A program made the translations under genes and the position numbers. The notes beneath the pieces were generated by a model, which worked only from the letters and a program-made list of their open reading frames with translations, was not told where the DNA came from and did no database searches. A DNA stretch of 64,000 nt from Streptomyces noursei ATCC 11455 (GTDB taxonomy: Bacteria > Actinomycetota > Actinomycetes > Streptomycetales > Streptomycetaceae): contig NZ_CP011533.1 in assembly GCF_001704275.1 (NCBI RefSeq), forward strand, positions 9,052,001 through 9,116,000, in the 5' to 3' direction. This document shows positions 8,270-17,358 of this stretch, piece by piece. The number at the start of each line of letters is the position of its first letter. The stretch's first letter is position 1.

Positions 8270-9747
8270 AGGACGCCCCGCTGAAGCTGCCCGACGTGCG
8301 CTGGCTGGACCCGGCCCGGCTGACCGCAGGGCTGGACCGCCACCAGCGCCTGGACCTCGCCGCGCACACCCGCGTCCACCCGCCGCTCCGCCGACCGGAC
8401 CGGGACGCGCTGCTCGACCTGGCCGAAGCCGTCGCCCTGCCCGGCCGCGGCGGCGCCGGTTTCCCCTTCGCCCGCAAGGCCCGGGCCACGCTCGCCACCG
8501 CCGACCGCACCGGCGCGCCGCCGGTCGTCGTCGTGAACGGCGCCGAGGGCGAACCGTCCAGCGCCAAGGACACGATGCTGCTCGCCCGCGCGCCGCATCT
8601 GGTGCTGGACGGCGCGTGCCTGGCCGCATCCGCGTTCGGCGCCGCGGAGATCGTCATCGGCGTCGCCGCGGGCAGCCCCGGCGAGATCTCGGTCCCGGCC
8701 GCCCTCGCCGAACGCGAACTCCCCTGCCCGGCCCGGACGTTGTGTCTGCCCGAAAGCTTCGCCTCCGGCGAGTCCGGAGCCCTGATCCGCGCCATCAACG
8801 GACTGCCGGCAGTTCCGGCACCGCTGAAGGCCCGCGCGGCCGACGGCGGAACGGGCGGCGTGCGGCGCCGTCCGACGCTGCTCTCCAACGCCGAGACCTG
8901 GGCCCAGCTCGCCATCGCGGCCCGGCTCGGACCCGACGCCCACGCCGCCGTCGGCACCGCCGACGAACCCGGCACGGTCCTGCTCACCGTCAACCGTCCG
9001 GGCACCGATCCACTGGTGGTCGAAGTCCCGACCGGCACCCGGCTGGGCCCGGTGCTGGACGCCTGTGGCCTCCGGCCGGGCACCGGGGTGCTGGTGGGCG
9101 GCTACCACGGTGCCTGGCTGCACGCCGGCGATGCCGTCGACGCAACGCTCTCCCGCGCCGGACTCGCCCGCCTCGGCGGAACCCTCGGCGCGGGCGCGAT
9201 CGTCGCGCTCCCCGACAACACCTGCCCGCTCGGCGAGACCGCCCGGGTCGCGGCCTGGTTGGCGGCCGAGTCCGCCGGCCAGTGCGGGCCGTGCAAGCGC
9301 GGCCTTCCCGAGGCCGCCGAGGCCCTGGCCGGGTTGGCCGCGGACGCGGCCCGTCCCACGGCGCTGACGGACGCCCGGCGCGCCCTCGGCGCGGCCCAGG
9401 GCGGGGGCGCCTGTTCGCACCCGGACGGCGTGGCCCGCTTCGTCCTCACCGCGCTCGAGGTCTTCGCCGAGGACCTCGACGCCCACCTGTCCGGTTCCGG
9501 CTGCGGCCGTCCCGTGCGCGGTGTGCTGCCCCTCCCGCCCGCGAAGGGCCCCCACCTCGAGGTGGATTGGTCCCGCTGCGCGGGCCACGGTCTGTGCGCC
9601 GTGCTCGCGCCCGACCTCATCCACCTCGGCCCGCACGGCTACCCCACCTCCACCACCGTCCCGGTCGCCCCCTGGCAGGAGCACGGCGCCCGCCGCGCCG
9701 TCAACCAGTGCCCGGCCCTGGCAATACGTCTCCAACACCACAGGTGA
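8266..9747 (+). CDS. NuoF-like NADH:flavin subunit fused to a C-terminal ferredoxin
   Basis: This 493-residue protein starts at GTG 8266 overlapping the previous stop. Residues about 45-300 are the NuoF fold: GRGGAGFPFARK and NGAEGEPSSAKDTMLL (FMN/NADH site). The SLBB-like and iron-sulfur region follows, with ESAGQCGPCKRG and GGACSHPDG; in canonical NuoF the first segment reads ESCGxCxPCR, so the first cluster Cys is replaced by Ala. The last 70 residues are a small ferredoxin, CAGHGLCAVLAPD then CPALAIRL, the P450-partner (3Fe-4S-like) spacing. It likely moves electrons from NAD(P)H through FMN and Fe-S to the adjacent membrane cytochrome. Confidence 0.75.
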   Translation: MKDAPLKLPDVRWLDPARLTAGLDRHQRLDLAAHTRVHPPLRRPDRDALLDLAEAVALPGRGGAGFPFARKARATLATADRTGAPPVVVVNGAEGEPSSAKDTMLLARAPHLVLDGACLAASAFGAAEIVIGVAAGSPGEISVPAALAERELPCPARTLCLPESFASGESGALIRAINGLPAVPAPLKARAADGGTGGVRRRPTLLSNAETWAQLAIAARLGPDAHAAVGTADEPGTVLLTVNRPGTDPLVVEVPTGTRLGPVLDACGLRPGTGVLVGGYHGAWLHAGDAVDATLSRAGLARLGGTLGAGAIVALPDNTCPLGETARVAAWLAAESAGQCGPCKRGLPEAAEALAGLAADAARPTALTDARRALGAAQGGGACSHPDGVARFVLTALEVFAEDLDAHLSGSGCGRPVRGVLPLPPAKGPHLEVDWSRCAGHGLCAVLAPDLIHLGPHGYPTSTTVPVAPWQEHGARRAVNQCPALAIRLQHHR

Positions 9748-9971
9748 CCGCCGCCCGGTCGAGCCTCGTGGCCGAGCGCGCGGTGCCGCACGCCGGCGAC
9801 TACCCCTACATCCCCGCAGACACCCCGCACCTGCTGGTGAACAGCGACACCGAGGACATGGTGTGCCTGGTTGCGCGCACCGGCCCCGACGAGCAGGAGG
9901 GCGTCCGGCTGCTGGCCCTACCGGTCCGGCTGGCGTCCCGGCTCGGCCCGTTGCCCAGGGGTGCGGGCTGA
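9744..9971 (+). pseudogene. cupin-domain remnant (C-terminal half only)
   Basis: A GTG at 9744 overlaps the preceding stop and opens a 75-codon frame. Residues GDYPYIPADTPHLLVN and MVCLVARTGPDEQEGVRLL match the second conserved motif and final strands of small cupins. The first cupin motif, with the metal-binding His pair, is missing, so the product cannot form a normal cupin. It may be translated by coupling but is probably a degraded gene. Confidence 0.55.
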
Positions 9972-10054
9972 GCACGGCCCAAGTGGCGGATCACCAGGGC
10001 GAGTTCCCCTGCGCAGGGCCGAGCGTGGTGGTCACGGGATGACGTGTCGCCCGT

Positions 10055-12364
10055 TCACTCCTCGGAGAGCCCCAGCCTGTCGTGCAGGCGACGCAGCGGA
10101 GGCGGCGCCCACCAGTTGGCGCGCCCCGCGAGCCGCATCACGGCCGGCACAAGGACGCCGCGCACCAGCGTGGCGTCCAGCAGCACGGCCAGCGCCAGGC
10201 CCACGCCCAGCAGCTTCAGGAAGGTGATCCCGGACGTCGCCAGCGCGATCATGACGACGGCGACGAGCGCGGCCGCGGCGCTGACCAGGCGTCCGGTGCG
10301 TTCCAGTCCGAGGGCGACGGCCGGGGTGTTGTCCCCGGTCTCCGCGTACACCTCCTTGATCCGCGACAGCAGGAACACCTCGTAGTCCATGGACAGCCCG
10401 AAGGCGACGCAGAACATCAGTACCGGCATGGTGATCTCCACCGATCCGGTCACCGTGAAGCCACCCACCAGGGCGCGCAGGTGACCTTCCTGGAAGACGT
10501 AGACCATGGCGCCGAACGTCGCCGACAGACTGAGCACATTGAGCAGTACGGCCTTGACCGGGATCAGTACGCTGCCGGTGAACAGGAACAGCAGCACCAT
10601 GGTCGTGGCGCCGATGATCAGCATGGCCACGGGGAGTCGACTGACGAGCGTGCCACGGGTGTCCTGGAGCACCGCGGCGTCACCGCCCACCAGCACCGGG
10701 CCCGGTGCGCGGTCCGTCCGCAACCGGTGCACCAGCTCGGTCCCGGCGGAGGAGTACGGCTCGACCGAGGGCACCACCGACAGCCAGCTGGCGCCACCGG
10801 CGGCGAAGGAGGCCGAGGCGGCGGAGGGGGGCGCCACCTGCCGCCCCGCGACGTAGGAGCCGGTGACGGTGTCCACCCGGGCCACGCCCGGCAGCCCCGA
10901 CAACCGGGTGGCATAGGCGGCGATCCGCTCACGGTCCCCGGAGCTGTCGCTGACGGTGGGCAGCACCACGGACAGCGCGGAGGACTCGCGACTGGCGAAC
11001 TCCTCCCGCACGAACTGCGCCGTACGGTGCGCGGGTGCGTCGGCGGGCAGCACCCGGTCGTCGACCATGCCGAAGGAGACCCGGGTGAACGGCAGCCCCA
11101 GCACCACCAGCACGGCGATCACGGCGACCGCGCACAGCACCGGCCGCCGCATGACCGCGGAGGCGAGCCGGTGCCAGAAGGCGCCGCTCTTGGCGGTCGG
11201 CACCACCCCCATGCCCTGGTCGCCGCCCGGTCGCGGTCCGCGCCGGAACAGCCGGCGTACGTCCAGCGCGTCGATCCGCGGGCCGAGCAGTCCCAACGCC
11301 GCGGGCAGCACCACCAGCGCAGCGAAGGCCGCGAGCGTCACCACCGCCACGCCCGCGTAGGCGAAGGAGCGCAGGAAGTACAGCGGGAAGACCAGCAGGG
11401 CGGAGAGCGAGAGGGCCACCGTCAGCGCGGAGAACAGCACCGTGCGCCCGGCCGTGCGGACGCTCTGCGCGACCGCTTCGGTGGTGCCCAGGCCGCGGGC
11501 CAGCTCCTCCCGGTACCGGGTGACGATGAACAGGCTGTAGTCGATGGCCAGTCCCAGTCCCAGCGCCGTGGTGATGTTGGTCGCGAAGATGGACACCGAG
11601 GTCAGCTCGGAAAGCACCCGCAGGACGACGAACGTGCCCAGGATGGAGAACACCCCGATGAGCAGCGGCAGGACGGCTGCCGCCGCACTGCCGAACACGA
11701 AGAGCAGAATGAGCAGGATGACCGGTGCCGCATACGCCTCGGCCCGGAAGAGGTCCTGCTGGCTGCGCTTTTGGACCTCCACCGCGACCTGCGCGAACCC
11801 GGTTGCGGAGACCCGCAGTACTCCCTGACGGCCAGTGACATGGGGAGAGAGCTTCTTCGCGGTCGTCCGCACCTGGTCCTCGTCGCCGCCCAGTCGCAGG
11901 AGCACCAGCGCCGAACGCCCGTCGCGGGCCTTCAGCGGTGCCGCCGAGTCGTGCGGGACGGTCCAGTACGAGGTGACGGACAGTACGCCGGGCTCCTGGG
12001 CGAGCCGCCGGGTGAGGTCCCGCCCGGCGGTCGCGGTCCGCGGCTCGTCGACCGGTCCCGGGGCGCGGGCCAGAAGTGCCAGATTGGGGACACCTGTTCC
12101 GAAGCGGTCGGTGAGGAACGTCTCGGCCTTCGTCGACTCCGCCGCCCGGTCGGTGAAGCCGCCGCTGGACAGGCGGTCGGTGACATCCCCGCCGATCGGG
12201 ACCGCGGCGGCCATGGCCAGCAGCACGACCAGCAGCACCGGTACCCGCAGGCGGACCACAAGGCGTCCGAGGGCGGCGAGCCGGGAGCGGCCGGCAGGTG
12301 ACCCGGGCCGGAATCCGGGGGGCAGGTCTTCGGTCGCGGTGGTGGTGCTGGTGGGTCTGGGCAC
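10055..12364 (-). CDS. MmpL/RND-family membrane transporter
   Basis: A 769-residue protein with the MmpL layout: N-terminal helix, a first extracellular loop of about 150 residues, a block of helices containing the proton-relay region (LGLGLAIDYSLFIVTRYREE), a second large loop, and a second helix block (FGLSMDYEVFLLSRIKE). The paired GLAIDYS and GLSMDYE motifs are the family signature. The start is GTG 12364 with AGGA six bases upstream. It lies 45 bases downstream of the type III PKS gene in the same direction, so it probably exports that enzyme's lipid or phenolic product. Confidence 0.9.
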   Translation of the reverse strand: MPRPTSTTTATEDLPPGFRPGSPAGRSRLAALGRLVVRLRVPVLLVVLLAMAAAVPIGGDVTDRLSSGGFTDRAAESTKAETFLTDRFGTGVPNLALLARAPGPVDEPRTATAGRDLTRRLAQEPGVLSVTSYWTVPHDSAAPLKARDGRSALVLLRLGGDEDQVRTTAKKLSPHVTGRQGVLRVSATGFAQVAVEVQKRSQQDLFRAEAYAAPVILLILLFVFGSAAAAVLPLLIGVFSILGTFVVLRVLSELTSVSIFATNITTALGLGLAIDYSLFIVTRYREELARGLGTTEAVAQSVRTAGRTVLFSALTVALSLSALLVFPLYFLRSFAYAGVAVVTLAAFAALVVLPAALGLLGPRIDALDVRRLFRRGPRPGGDQGMGVVPTAKSGAFWHRLASAVMRRPVLCAVAVIAVLVVLGLPFTRVSFGMVDDRVLPADAPAHRTAQFVREEFASRESSALSVVLPTVSDSSGDRERIAAYATRLSGLPGVARVDTVTGSYVAGRQVAPPSAASASFAAGGASWLSVVPSVEPYSSAGTELVHRLRTDRAPGPVLVGGDAAVLQDTRGTLVSRLPVAMLIIGATTMVLLFLFTGSVLIPVKAVLLNVLSLSATFGAMVYVFQEGHLRALVGGFTVTGSVEITMPVLMFCVAFGLSMDYEVFLLSRIKEVYAETGDNTPAVALGLERTGRLVSAAAALVAVVMIALATSGITFLKLLGVGLALAVLLDATLVRGVLVPAVMRLAGRANWWAPPPLRRLHDRLGLSEE

Positions 12365-12409
12365 GGTGATTCCTGTGGATCGGCTCGGAGCCCTGTCCCC
12401 TGCGCGGGG

Positions 12410-13501
12410 TCAGACGCCGAGGAGCAGAACCGCGTACAGGGTCAGCCCGGGGCCGAAGGCCAAGGCCAGGCCGTACTGCTCGGGTGCCAGCGGAGACCGG
12501 TGCTGCAACTCCTCCATCACGAGTGGCAGGCCCGCGGAGGCGCAGTTGCCGTGCTCCTGCAGCACGTGCCGGGAGGCGGCGAGGGCCCCGGACGGCAGGC
12601 CGAGACTGCTCTCGGTGGCGTCGAGGATGCGCGGCCCGCCGGGGTGGACCGCCCACCAGTCCACGTCGGTGCGGCTGATCGAGTGACGGGACAGCAGGTC
12701 GCCGACCATGGTCGGCAGATGGCGTTCGAGCACCTCGGGCACGCGGGGTGACAGTCCCATCCGGAAGCCGTGGTCGCCGACCGTGAGCGACATGTAGTCC
12801 TCGTGCTCGGTATCGGTCTGCGCGACGACGTCGACGATCTTCAGGCCGTGGCCGACCCCGGTGGGCAGCTCGGGCTGGATGACGGTGGCCGTGACGGCAT
12901 CGCCGAAGAGCGCGTTCACCAACTGCTGGGAGGCGTCCCAGGGCGGCGGCTGCAGGTGCAACGACGACAGTTCCGCGTTCACGAGCACGGCCGACCGCTT
13001 CTGGGTGCGGACGAAGTTGGCGCAGGCGGCCAGGGCCGGCAGGGCCGCCAGGCAGCCCATGTGTCCCACCAGGAGACGCTGCACCGTCGACGGCATTCCC
13101 ACGTCCCGTGCCAGTCGGGTGTCCAGGCCCGGTGCGGCGTATCCGGTGGAGGAGGTCACGCATATCAGGCCGACGTCGGCCGGGTCGGTGCAGGTCTCGG
13201 TCAGGGCCGACGCCACGGCGTCCTTGCACAGCGGAAGCGCCTCTTCCTGGTAGCGGCACATCCGTGCGGCCGTGGACCAGTGCTTGACGTCGTCGAGCAG
13301 CGGGCTCACCGCCACATGCCGTCGTGAAATGCCCGAACAGGCGGCGATCCGGTCGATGAGCCGTTGCTTGGCGTCGTTGCCCTCCAGGTGGGCGTACTCC
13401 TCTTGACTGTAGGAGATCGCCGGTAGGGCCACTGCAACTCCGGTCACCACTGCCGAACCGCATCCGCCGCCCATACGCCAGCCCACCTTCCGCAGTCGCA
13501 C
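12410..13501 (-). CDS. type III polyketide synthase
   Basis: A 363-residue chalcone-synthase-fold enzyme. The Cys-His-Asn triad is clear: Cys150 in VGHMGCLAALPAL, His286 in WAVHPGGPRIL and Asn319 in EHGNCASAG. It condenses malonyl-CoA units onto an acyl-CoA starter; the product (naphthol, pyrone or alkylresorcinol) cannot be predicted. The start is either GTG 13501, which would give a nearly leaderless mRNA from the promoter at about 13516-13521, or ATG 13474 with GGAAGGTGGG upstream. The MmpL exporter follows. Length is normal for the family. Confidence 0.85.
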   Translation of the reverse strand: MRLRKVGWRMGGGCGSAVVTGVAVALPAISYSQEEYAHLEGNDAKQRLIDRIAACSGISRRHVAVSPLLDDVKHWSTAARMCRYQEEALPLCKDAVASALTETCTDPADVGLICVTSSTGYAAPGLDTRLARDVGMPSTVQRLLVGHMGCLAALPALAACANFVRTQKRSAVLVNAELSSLHLQPPPWDASQQLVNALFGDAVTATVIQPELPTGVGHGLKIVDVVAQTDTEHEDYMSLTVGDHGFRMGLSPRVPEVLERHLPTMVGDLLSRHSISRTDVDWWAVHPGGPRILDATESSLGLPSGALAASRHVLQEHGNCASAGLPLVMEELQHRSPLAPEQYGLALAFGPGLTLYAVLLLGV

Positions 13502-13510
13502 TGATACGTA

Positions 13511-13524
13511 CGGTAATCATACCG
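13511..13524 (-). promoter_or_regulatory. inverted repeat with embedded -10 element upstream of the type III PKS
   Basis: CGGTA-ATCA-TACCG is a 14-base inverted repeat. Read on the minus strand it contains TATGAT, a good -10 hexamer 14 bases before the GTG start; no convincing -35 is seen. A repressor bound here would block polymerase, but no regulator gene is adjacent. Confidence 0.4.
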
Positions 13525-13530
13525 GCGGGG

Positions 13531-14014
13531 GGTGGGGGCGCCACGCGTGACCAGGCACCCGCGCCGCGACCCCGACGCCGTCTGCGGTGCGGGGAACGGG
13601 GTGGCCTGCGGGGCGGTCCCTACCTCAGGTCGACCGCCCTGGCCTGCCATGACTGGCGTCCGCCGTCCGATCCACTCGAAGGTGGGTGGAACGGGATGGC
13701 CGGACGCTGTTCGGGACATGCACGCGGCTGGTGACGACACCGAACCCCTTGAGCGCATCGTGACCCGATGGCTCAGGCCCGATACACCGGAGGGCGCCCC
13801 ATGAGGATCCACCTGACCAGCACGTCGATGCAGAAGCGCATGGCCTTTTCCTGGTCGCCACCGCACCAACAGGGTAGCGGCGGCAACTGCCTGGGCGCGC
13901 AGTGCACTTCGGGTCGTTGGCCGAAGGCGGGACGAAGTGGCGCCCTGGCTCCACCCGGTGGATCACCTTCGCCGCCCGGCATGCCGAAGGGCGGCTTCCG
14001 GGGTGCTGGGAGGT
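13531..14014. other. intergenic region, no gene recognised
   Basis: About 480 bases between the type III PKS promoter and the end of the TetR gene. Short open frames exist on both strands but none has a recognisable domain, a ribosome site or consistent codon usage. Confidence 0.4.
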
Positions 14015-14680
14015 TCAGCCGGCGGGGGTGTGGAGGATGCCGTTGATGAGCACGTTCAGGCTCCAGGTGTCGCGGTCGCCGGGGGAGAGCAGGGCGTGGC
14101 GCAGCGAGGTGATCATCGGGTAGCGGTCGGCGGGCAGGGTGGCGTAGCGCTGGTCGGCTGCGGTGACGGTGGCCTCTTCGTCCGCGTCCTTGGTGTTGTA
14201 GGTGCTCTGTTCGGTGGCGGCTGCGGCGGTGTGGAGCCAGAGGAGGTCGACGGCCCAGGCGGCGGTGGTGTCGTCGAGGCCGCCCTTTTTGAGCAGGGCG
14301 AGCATGCGGTCCAGGATGAGCAGGGCGTTGTCGCCGGTGGGGATGGCGCCGAGGGCGACGGTGGCCAGGCCCTCGTGGCGGCTCATGGCCTCGATGGCGG
14401 CGGTGGCCAGTGCCTGGAGCTGTTGCTGCCAGGTGCCTTCCGCGGTCAGCGGCACATGGCCGAGGGCTTCGTCGAGCATGGCGGCCATGAGGTCGTCGCG
14501 GTTGGCGACGTAGACGTAGAGCGAGGCGGGGCCGGTATCGAGTTCCTTGGCGACCCGGCGCATGGTCAGGGCGTCCAGGCCGTCGCGGTCGAGGATCTCC
14601 AGACCGGTGCGCACGATGACGTCGCGGCTGAGGGGGGCCTTGGCGGGCCGCGCGCGGCGGCTGATCGGCTGCGTGCTCAT
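14015..14680 (-). CDS. TetR/AcrR-family transcriptional regulator
   Basis: A 221-residue protein with an N-terminal TetR helix-turn-helix (VIVRTGLEILDRDGLDALTMRRVAKELDTGPASLYVYVANRDDLMAAMLDEAL) and a C-terminal domain of the TetR_C family. It is divergent from the MFS gene at 14797, and the 116-base gap contains four near-identical operator-like repeats. It most likely represses itself and the MFS/NmrA-like genes, with release by a small molecule. Confidence 0.9.
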   Translation of the reverse strand: MSTQPISRRARPAKAPLSRDVIVRTGLEILDRDGLDALTMRRVAKELDTGPASLYVYVANRDDLMAAMLDEALGHVPLTAEGTWQQQLQALATAAIEAMSRHEGLATVALGAIPTGDNALLILDRMLALLKKGGLDDTTAAWAVDLLWLHTAAAATEQSTYNTKDADEEATVTAADQRYATLPADRYPMITSLRHALLSPGDRDTWSLNVLINGILHTPAG

Positions 14681-14700
14681 GAGGAAATCCTAGCCCCGGG

Positions 14701-14777
14701 GCGAACGCCGTTTGACACGAACGCCGTTCGTTGCTTACCGTCGCGGCGAACGATGTTCGCGACGAACAAGGTTCGTC
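14701..14777. promoter_or_regulatory. array of TetR operators over the MFS promoter
   Basis: Palindromic repeats of the type ACGAACGCCGTTCGT (14717-14731), GCGAACGATGTTCGC (14746-14760) and ACGAACAAGGTTCGT (14762-14776) follow an imperfect copy at 14701-14714. TTGACA at 14712-14717 is a perfect -35, and the first operator fills the spacer to a -10-like TTACCG at 14735-14740. Repression by occlusion is inferred. Confidence 0.7.
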
Positions 14778-14796
14778 CCATTTTTGGATGTACCCC

Positions 14797-15551
14797 ATGA
14801 CCAGCACCATCGCCCCGCCGAGCCCGGCCGGGGCCCTTTCCCCCGCACGGCGCTGGGCGATCCTCGCCGTGATCCTGGCGGCCGAGGTCCTCGACCTGAT
14901 CGACGCCAGACCACCGCCGCGAACCCGCTGATCCAGCCCTCCCTCTTCCGCAACCGCGGCTTCGTCTCCGGACTGGTCCTGGGCATCGCCTTCTTCGCCG
15001 CGGTCGCCGGCCTGCTGTACGTGGTCTCCCTGTTCCTCCAGGGCGGCCTGGGCTATCCGCCCCTGCGCACCGCCCTGGCCGGCAGCGCCCCCATGGCCGC
15101 CGGCATCGTCATCGCCTCGATCGCCTGCTACCGGCTCATCGGCAAGCTCGGCCGCACCCTCGTGCTGATCGGTCTGCTCACCACCCTCACCGGCACACTC
15201 GGGCTGTGGGCCGCCGTCCACACCCAGGCCACCGCCACCAGCCCGGCCACGATCGTCCCTGCCGTCCTGGTGATCGGGCTCGGCATGGGCACCTGCTTCG
15301 GCACCGTCTACGACATCACTCTCGGCGACGTCACCCCCGCTGAGGCAGGCTCCGGATCGGGATCCCTGACCGCGGTGCAGCAACTTGCCAACGCGCTCGG
15401 GGCCGCCGCCGTCACCACCGTCTACTTCCACAACTCGGCGCGCCCCGCCCAGGCCATGACCACCAGCCTGCTGATCGTGGTCGGCGTCACCCTCCTGTGC
15501 TGCTGCCTGGTCCGCCTGCTTCCCCGTGCCGCCCAGCCACAGCACCACTGA
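14797..15551 (+). pseudogene. MFS multidrug transporter with large internal deletion
   Basis: The first frame from ATG 14797 encodes a typical MFS N-terminus and helix 1 (RRWAILAVILAAEVLDLIDA), then runs into a stop at 14931. A second frame, starting near 14905, encodes the C-terminal half: NPLIQPSLFRNRGFVSGLV and about six more helices to 15551. Intact relatives have 12-14 helices and over 450 residues, so roughly 200 or more codons are missing together with a frame change. The promoter and operators remain intact, so the locus was probably functional recently. Translation should be prematurely ended. Confidence 0.8.
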
Positions 15552-15593
15552 ACTGTCCCCGCATCACCTGACCAGCAGAAAGAAGCAAGCACC

Positions 15594-16433
15594 ATGATTC
15601 TGATCACCGGAGGCCGCGGCGCGGTCGCCACCCACCTGATCAGCCTGCTCCACCGCGACGGCCGGCCCGTCCGGCTCGGCTCCGCCCACCCCGACTCCCT
15701 CAACCCGCCCGCGGGCATCCCCACCGTCCGCCTCGACCTGACCGACCCGTCGACCTTCCCCACCGCCCTGACCGGCATCACCAGCGTCTTCCTCTACGCC
15801 AACCCCGACCACATCACCGACTTCATCGACCACGCCCACCAGGCCGGAGTCACCCATGTCGTGCTGCTGTCCTCCTCCAGCGTGCTGATCCCCGACCCGG
15901 ACAGCGACCCGCTCGCCAAGTCCCACCTCGACGTGGAACAGGCCCTGCTCGCCTCGCCGATCACCACCACCATCCTGCGGCCCGGCTCTTTCGCCGCCAA
16001 CGCCGGTGCCTGGGCCTGGCCGGTCAAGGCCGGACGCCCCGTCAGCCTGCCCTTCCCCGGCGCCCACAACGACCCCATCCACGAGAAGGACGTCGCGGAA
16101 GCCGCCCACGCCGCCCTCACCGAACCCCGCCACCGCGGCGGTCGGTTCGTCCTCACCGGCCCCGAGTCGATGACCTTCGCCCAGCAGATCGACCAGCTCA
16201 GCACCGTCACCGGCCGGCCCATTGCGATCAACCGCGTCACCCGTGAGGAATGGAAGCGGGAGACGGCCGACCACATCCCCGCCGTCTACGCCGACGCCCT
16301 GCTGAACTGGTGGGAGTCGAACGACGGCAAGCCCCTCGCCGTCACCGGGACCGTCGAGGAACTCACCGGCCACCCCGCCCGTTCCTTCACCACCTGGGCC
16401 ACCGACCACACCGCCGACTTCACCACCTCCTGA
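15594..16433 (+). CDS. NmrA-like NAD(P)-binding oxidoreductase/sensor
   Basis: A 279-residue atypical short-chain dehydrogenase. The N-terminal strand and glycine motif MILITGGRGAVATHL bind NAD(P); LSSSSVLIP and ILRPGSFAANA match NmrA-like proteins, which usually lack the YxxxK catalytic pair. It starts 42 bases after the MFS remnant with AGAAAGAAG upstream and is probably co-transcribed from the TetR-controlled promoter. It may be a redox sensor or a quinone/azoreductase-like enzyme; the substrate is unknown. Confidence 0.8.
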   Translation: MILITGGRGAVATHLISLLHRDGRPVRLGSAHPDSLNPPAGIPTVRLDLTDPSTFPTALTGITSVFLYANPDHITDFIDHAHQAGVTHVVLLSSSSVLIPDPDSDPLAKSHLDVEQALLASPITTTILRPGSFAANAGAWAWPVKAGRPVSLPFPGAHNDPIHEKDVAEAAHAALTEPRHRGGRFVLTGPESMTFAQQIDQLSTVTGRPIAINRVTREEWKRETADHIPAVYADALLNWWESNDGKPLAVTGTVEELTGHPARSFTTWATDHTADFTTS

Positions 16434-16445
16434 GCCCATCGGCGA

Positions 16446-16507
16446 AGAACCCTGCGCGGCCCACCGCGGTCCCCTCAGACCGCCGCGGCCAGCCTGCGCA
16501 GGGTTCT
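16446..16507. terminator. shared hairpin between convergent genes
   Basis: AGAACCCTGCGC (16446-16457) pairs with GCGCAGGGTTCT (16496-16507); the loop is itself GC-rich and self-complementary. The right arm lies inside the 3' end of the XRE regulator gene, so one structure could stop transcription from both sides. Confidence 0.55.
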
Positions 16508-17287
16508 GGCCGAGGGGGATCCGGGGTCGGCCGTGATCAGGACGACCTCCTGATCGTCCTCGGGGACGAGGAGTACGTCGCAGTTCAACCGAAGGCTGCC
16601 CGCCGTCGGGTGGTCGAGGATCTTGGTGCGGTGACCGGGGGCGTGCACCGGGCGGGTCTCCCAGAGTTGGCCGAACTCCTCGCTGCCGGCGCGCAGTTCG
16701 GCCAGCAGGGCGGCGAGCTGCGGGTCGTGCGGATAGCGGTCGGCGGCCCGGCGCAGCCGTGCCACCACGATGTGCCCGAACTCCTCGGCGCTGGAGCTCT
16801 CGGGCATCCGCCCTTCCGCGAGGAACCGGCGCCGGGCCAGGTTCGTCGTTCCCCGTCCGAGGTCGCCGCCCAGCAAGGCATGAGCCAGCGGGTTCCAGGC
16901 GACGACGCCGCACGTCGCGTCGGTGACGATCGCGCCGGTCTCCGGCAGACGCTCCAACATCCGGGCCACGTGCGGGCGTACGCGTCGTACGGCGCCGGTG
17001 GCGGGCGGCGGCGCGCTCGTTCCGGCCAGACGGAACAGATGGCTGCGTTCGGCCGGCGTCAGACGGAGGGCCTGGGCCAGCGCGTCCAGGATGCGGGGTG
17101 ACGGGCGGGGGCCGCGGGCCTGTTCGAGGCGGGCGTAGTAGTCGACGGACATGTGGGCCAGCTCCGCCACCTCTTCGCGGCGCAGTCCCGCGGTGCGGCG
17201 CGGGGCGTTCGTGGGCAGGCCGCACTCGTGCGGACGCAGGGCCGAGCGGCGGTCCCGCAGGAAGCGGGCCAGTTCCTGCCGTGCCAT
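16475..17287 (-). CDS. XRE-family regulator with MmyB-like ligand-binding domain
   Basis: A 270-residue protein: N-terminal helix-turn-helix (LARFLRDRRSALRP, then TAGLRREEVAELAHMSVDYYARLEQARGPRPS), followed by the MmyB-like PAS-type domain (residues about 105-260: MLERLPETGAIVTDATCGVVAWNPLAHALLG). Such proteins, common and multi-copy in Streptomyces, usually control a divergent oxidoreductase gene and bind a fatty-acid-like ligand. The start has GGGAGGAG six bases upstream. The divergent SDR 71 bases away is the probable target. Confidence 0.9.
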   Translation of the reverse strand: MARQELARFLRDRRSALRPHECGLPTNAPRRTAGLRREEVAELAHMSVDYYARLEQARGPRPSPRILDALAQALRLTPAERSHLFRLAGTSAPPPATGAVRRVRPHVARMLERLPETGAIVTDATCGVVAWNPLAHALLGGDLGRGTTNLARRRFLAEGRMPESSSAEEFGHIVVARLRRAADRYPHDPQLAALLAELRAGSEEFGQLWETRPVHAPGHRTKILDHPTAGSLRLNCDVLLVPEDDQEVVLITADPGSPSARTLRRLAAAV

Positions 17288-17358
17288 GGTCTCTCCTCCC
17301 GCTGCCTGGTACAGGTTGTCCCTGGCAGGCCGGTCGCCGTCAGGGGACCGTGGCTGTC

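Noticed and set aside
10082..12301. 739-codon plus-strand frame opposite the MmpL gene
   Set aside because: Composition-driven antisense frame; translated sequence is His/Gly/Arg-rich with no domain, while the minus strand is a clear MmpL.
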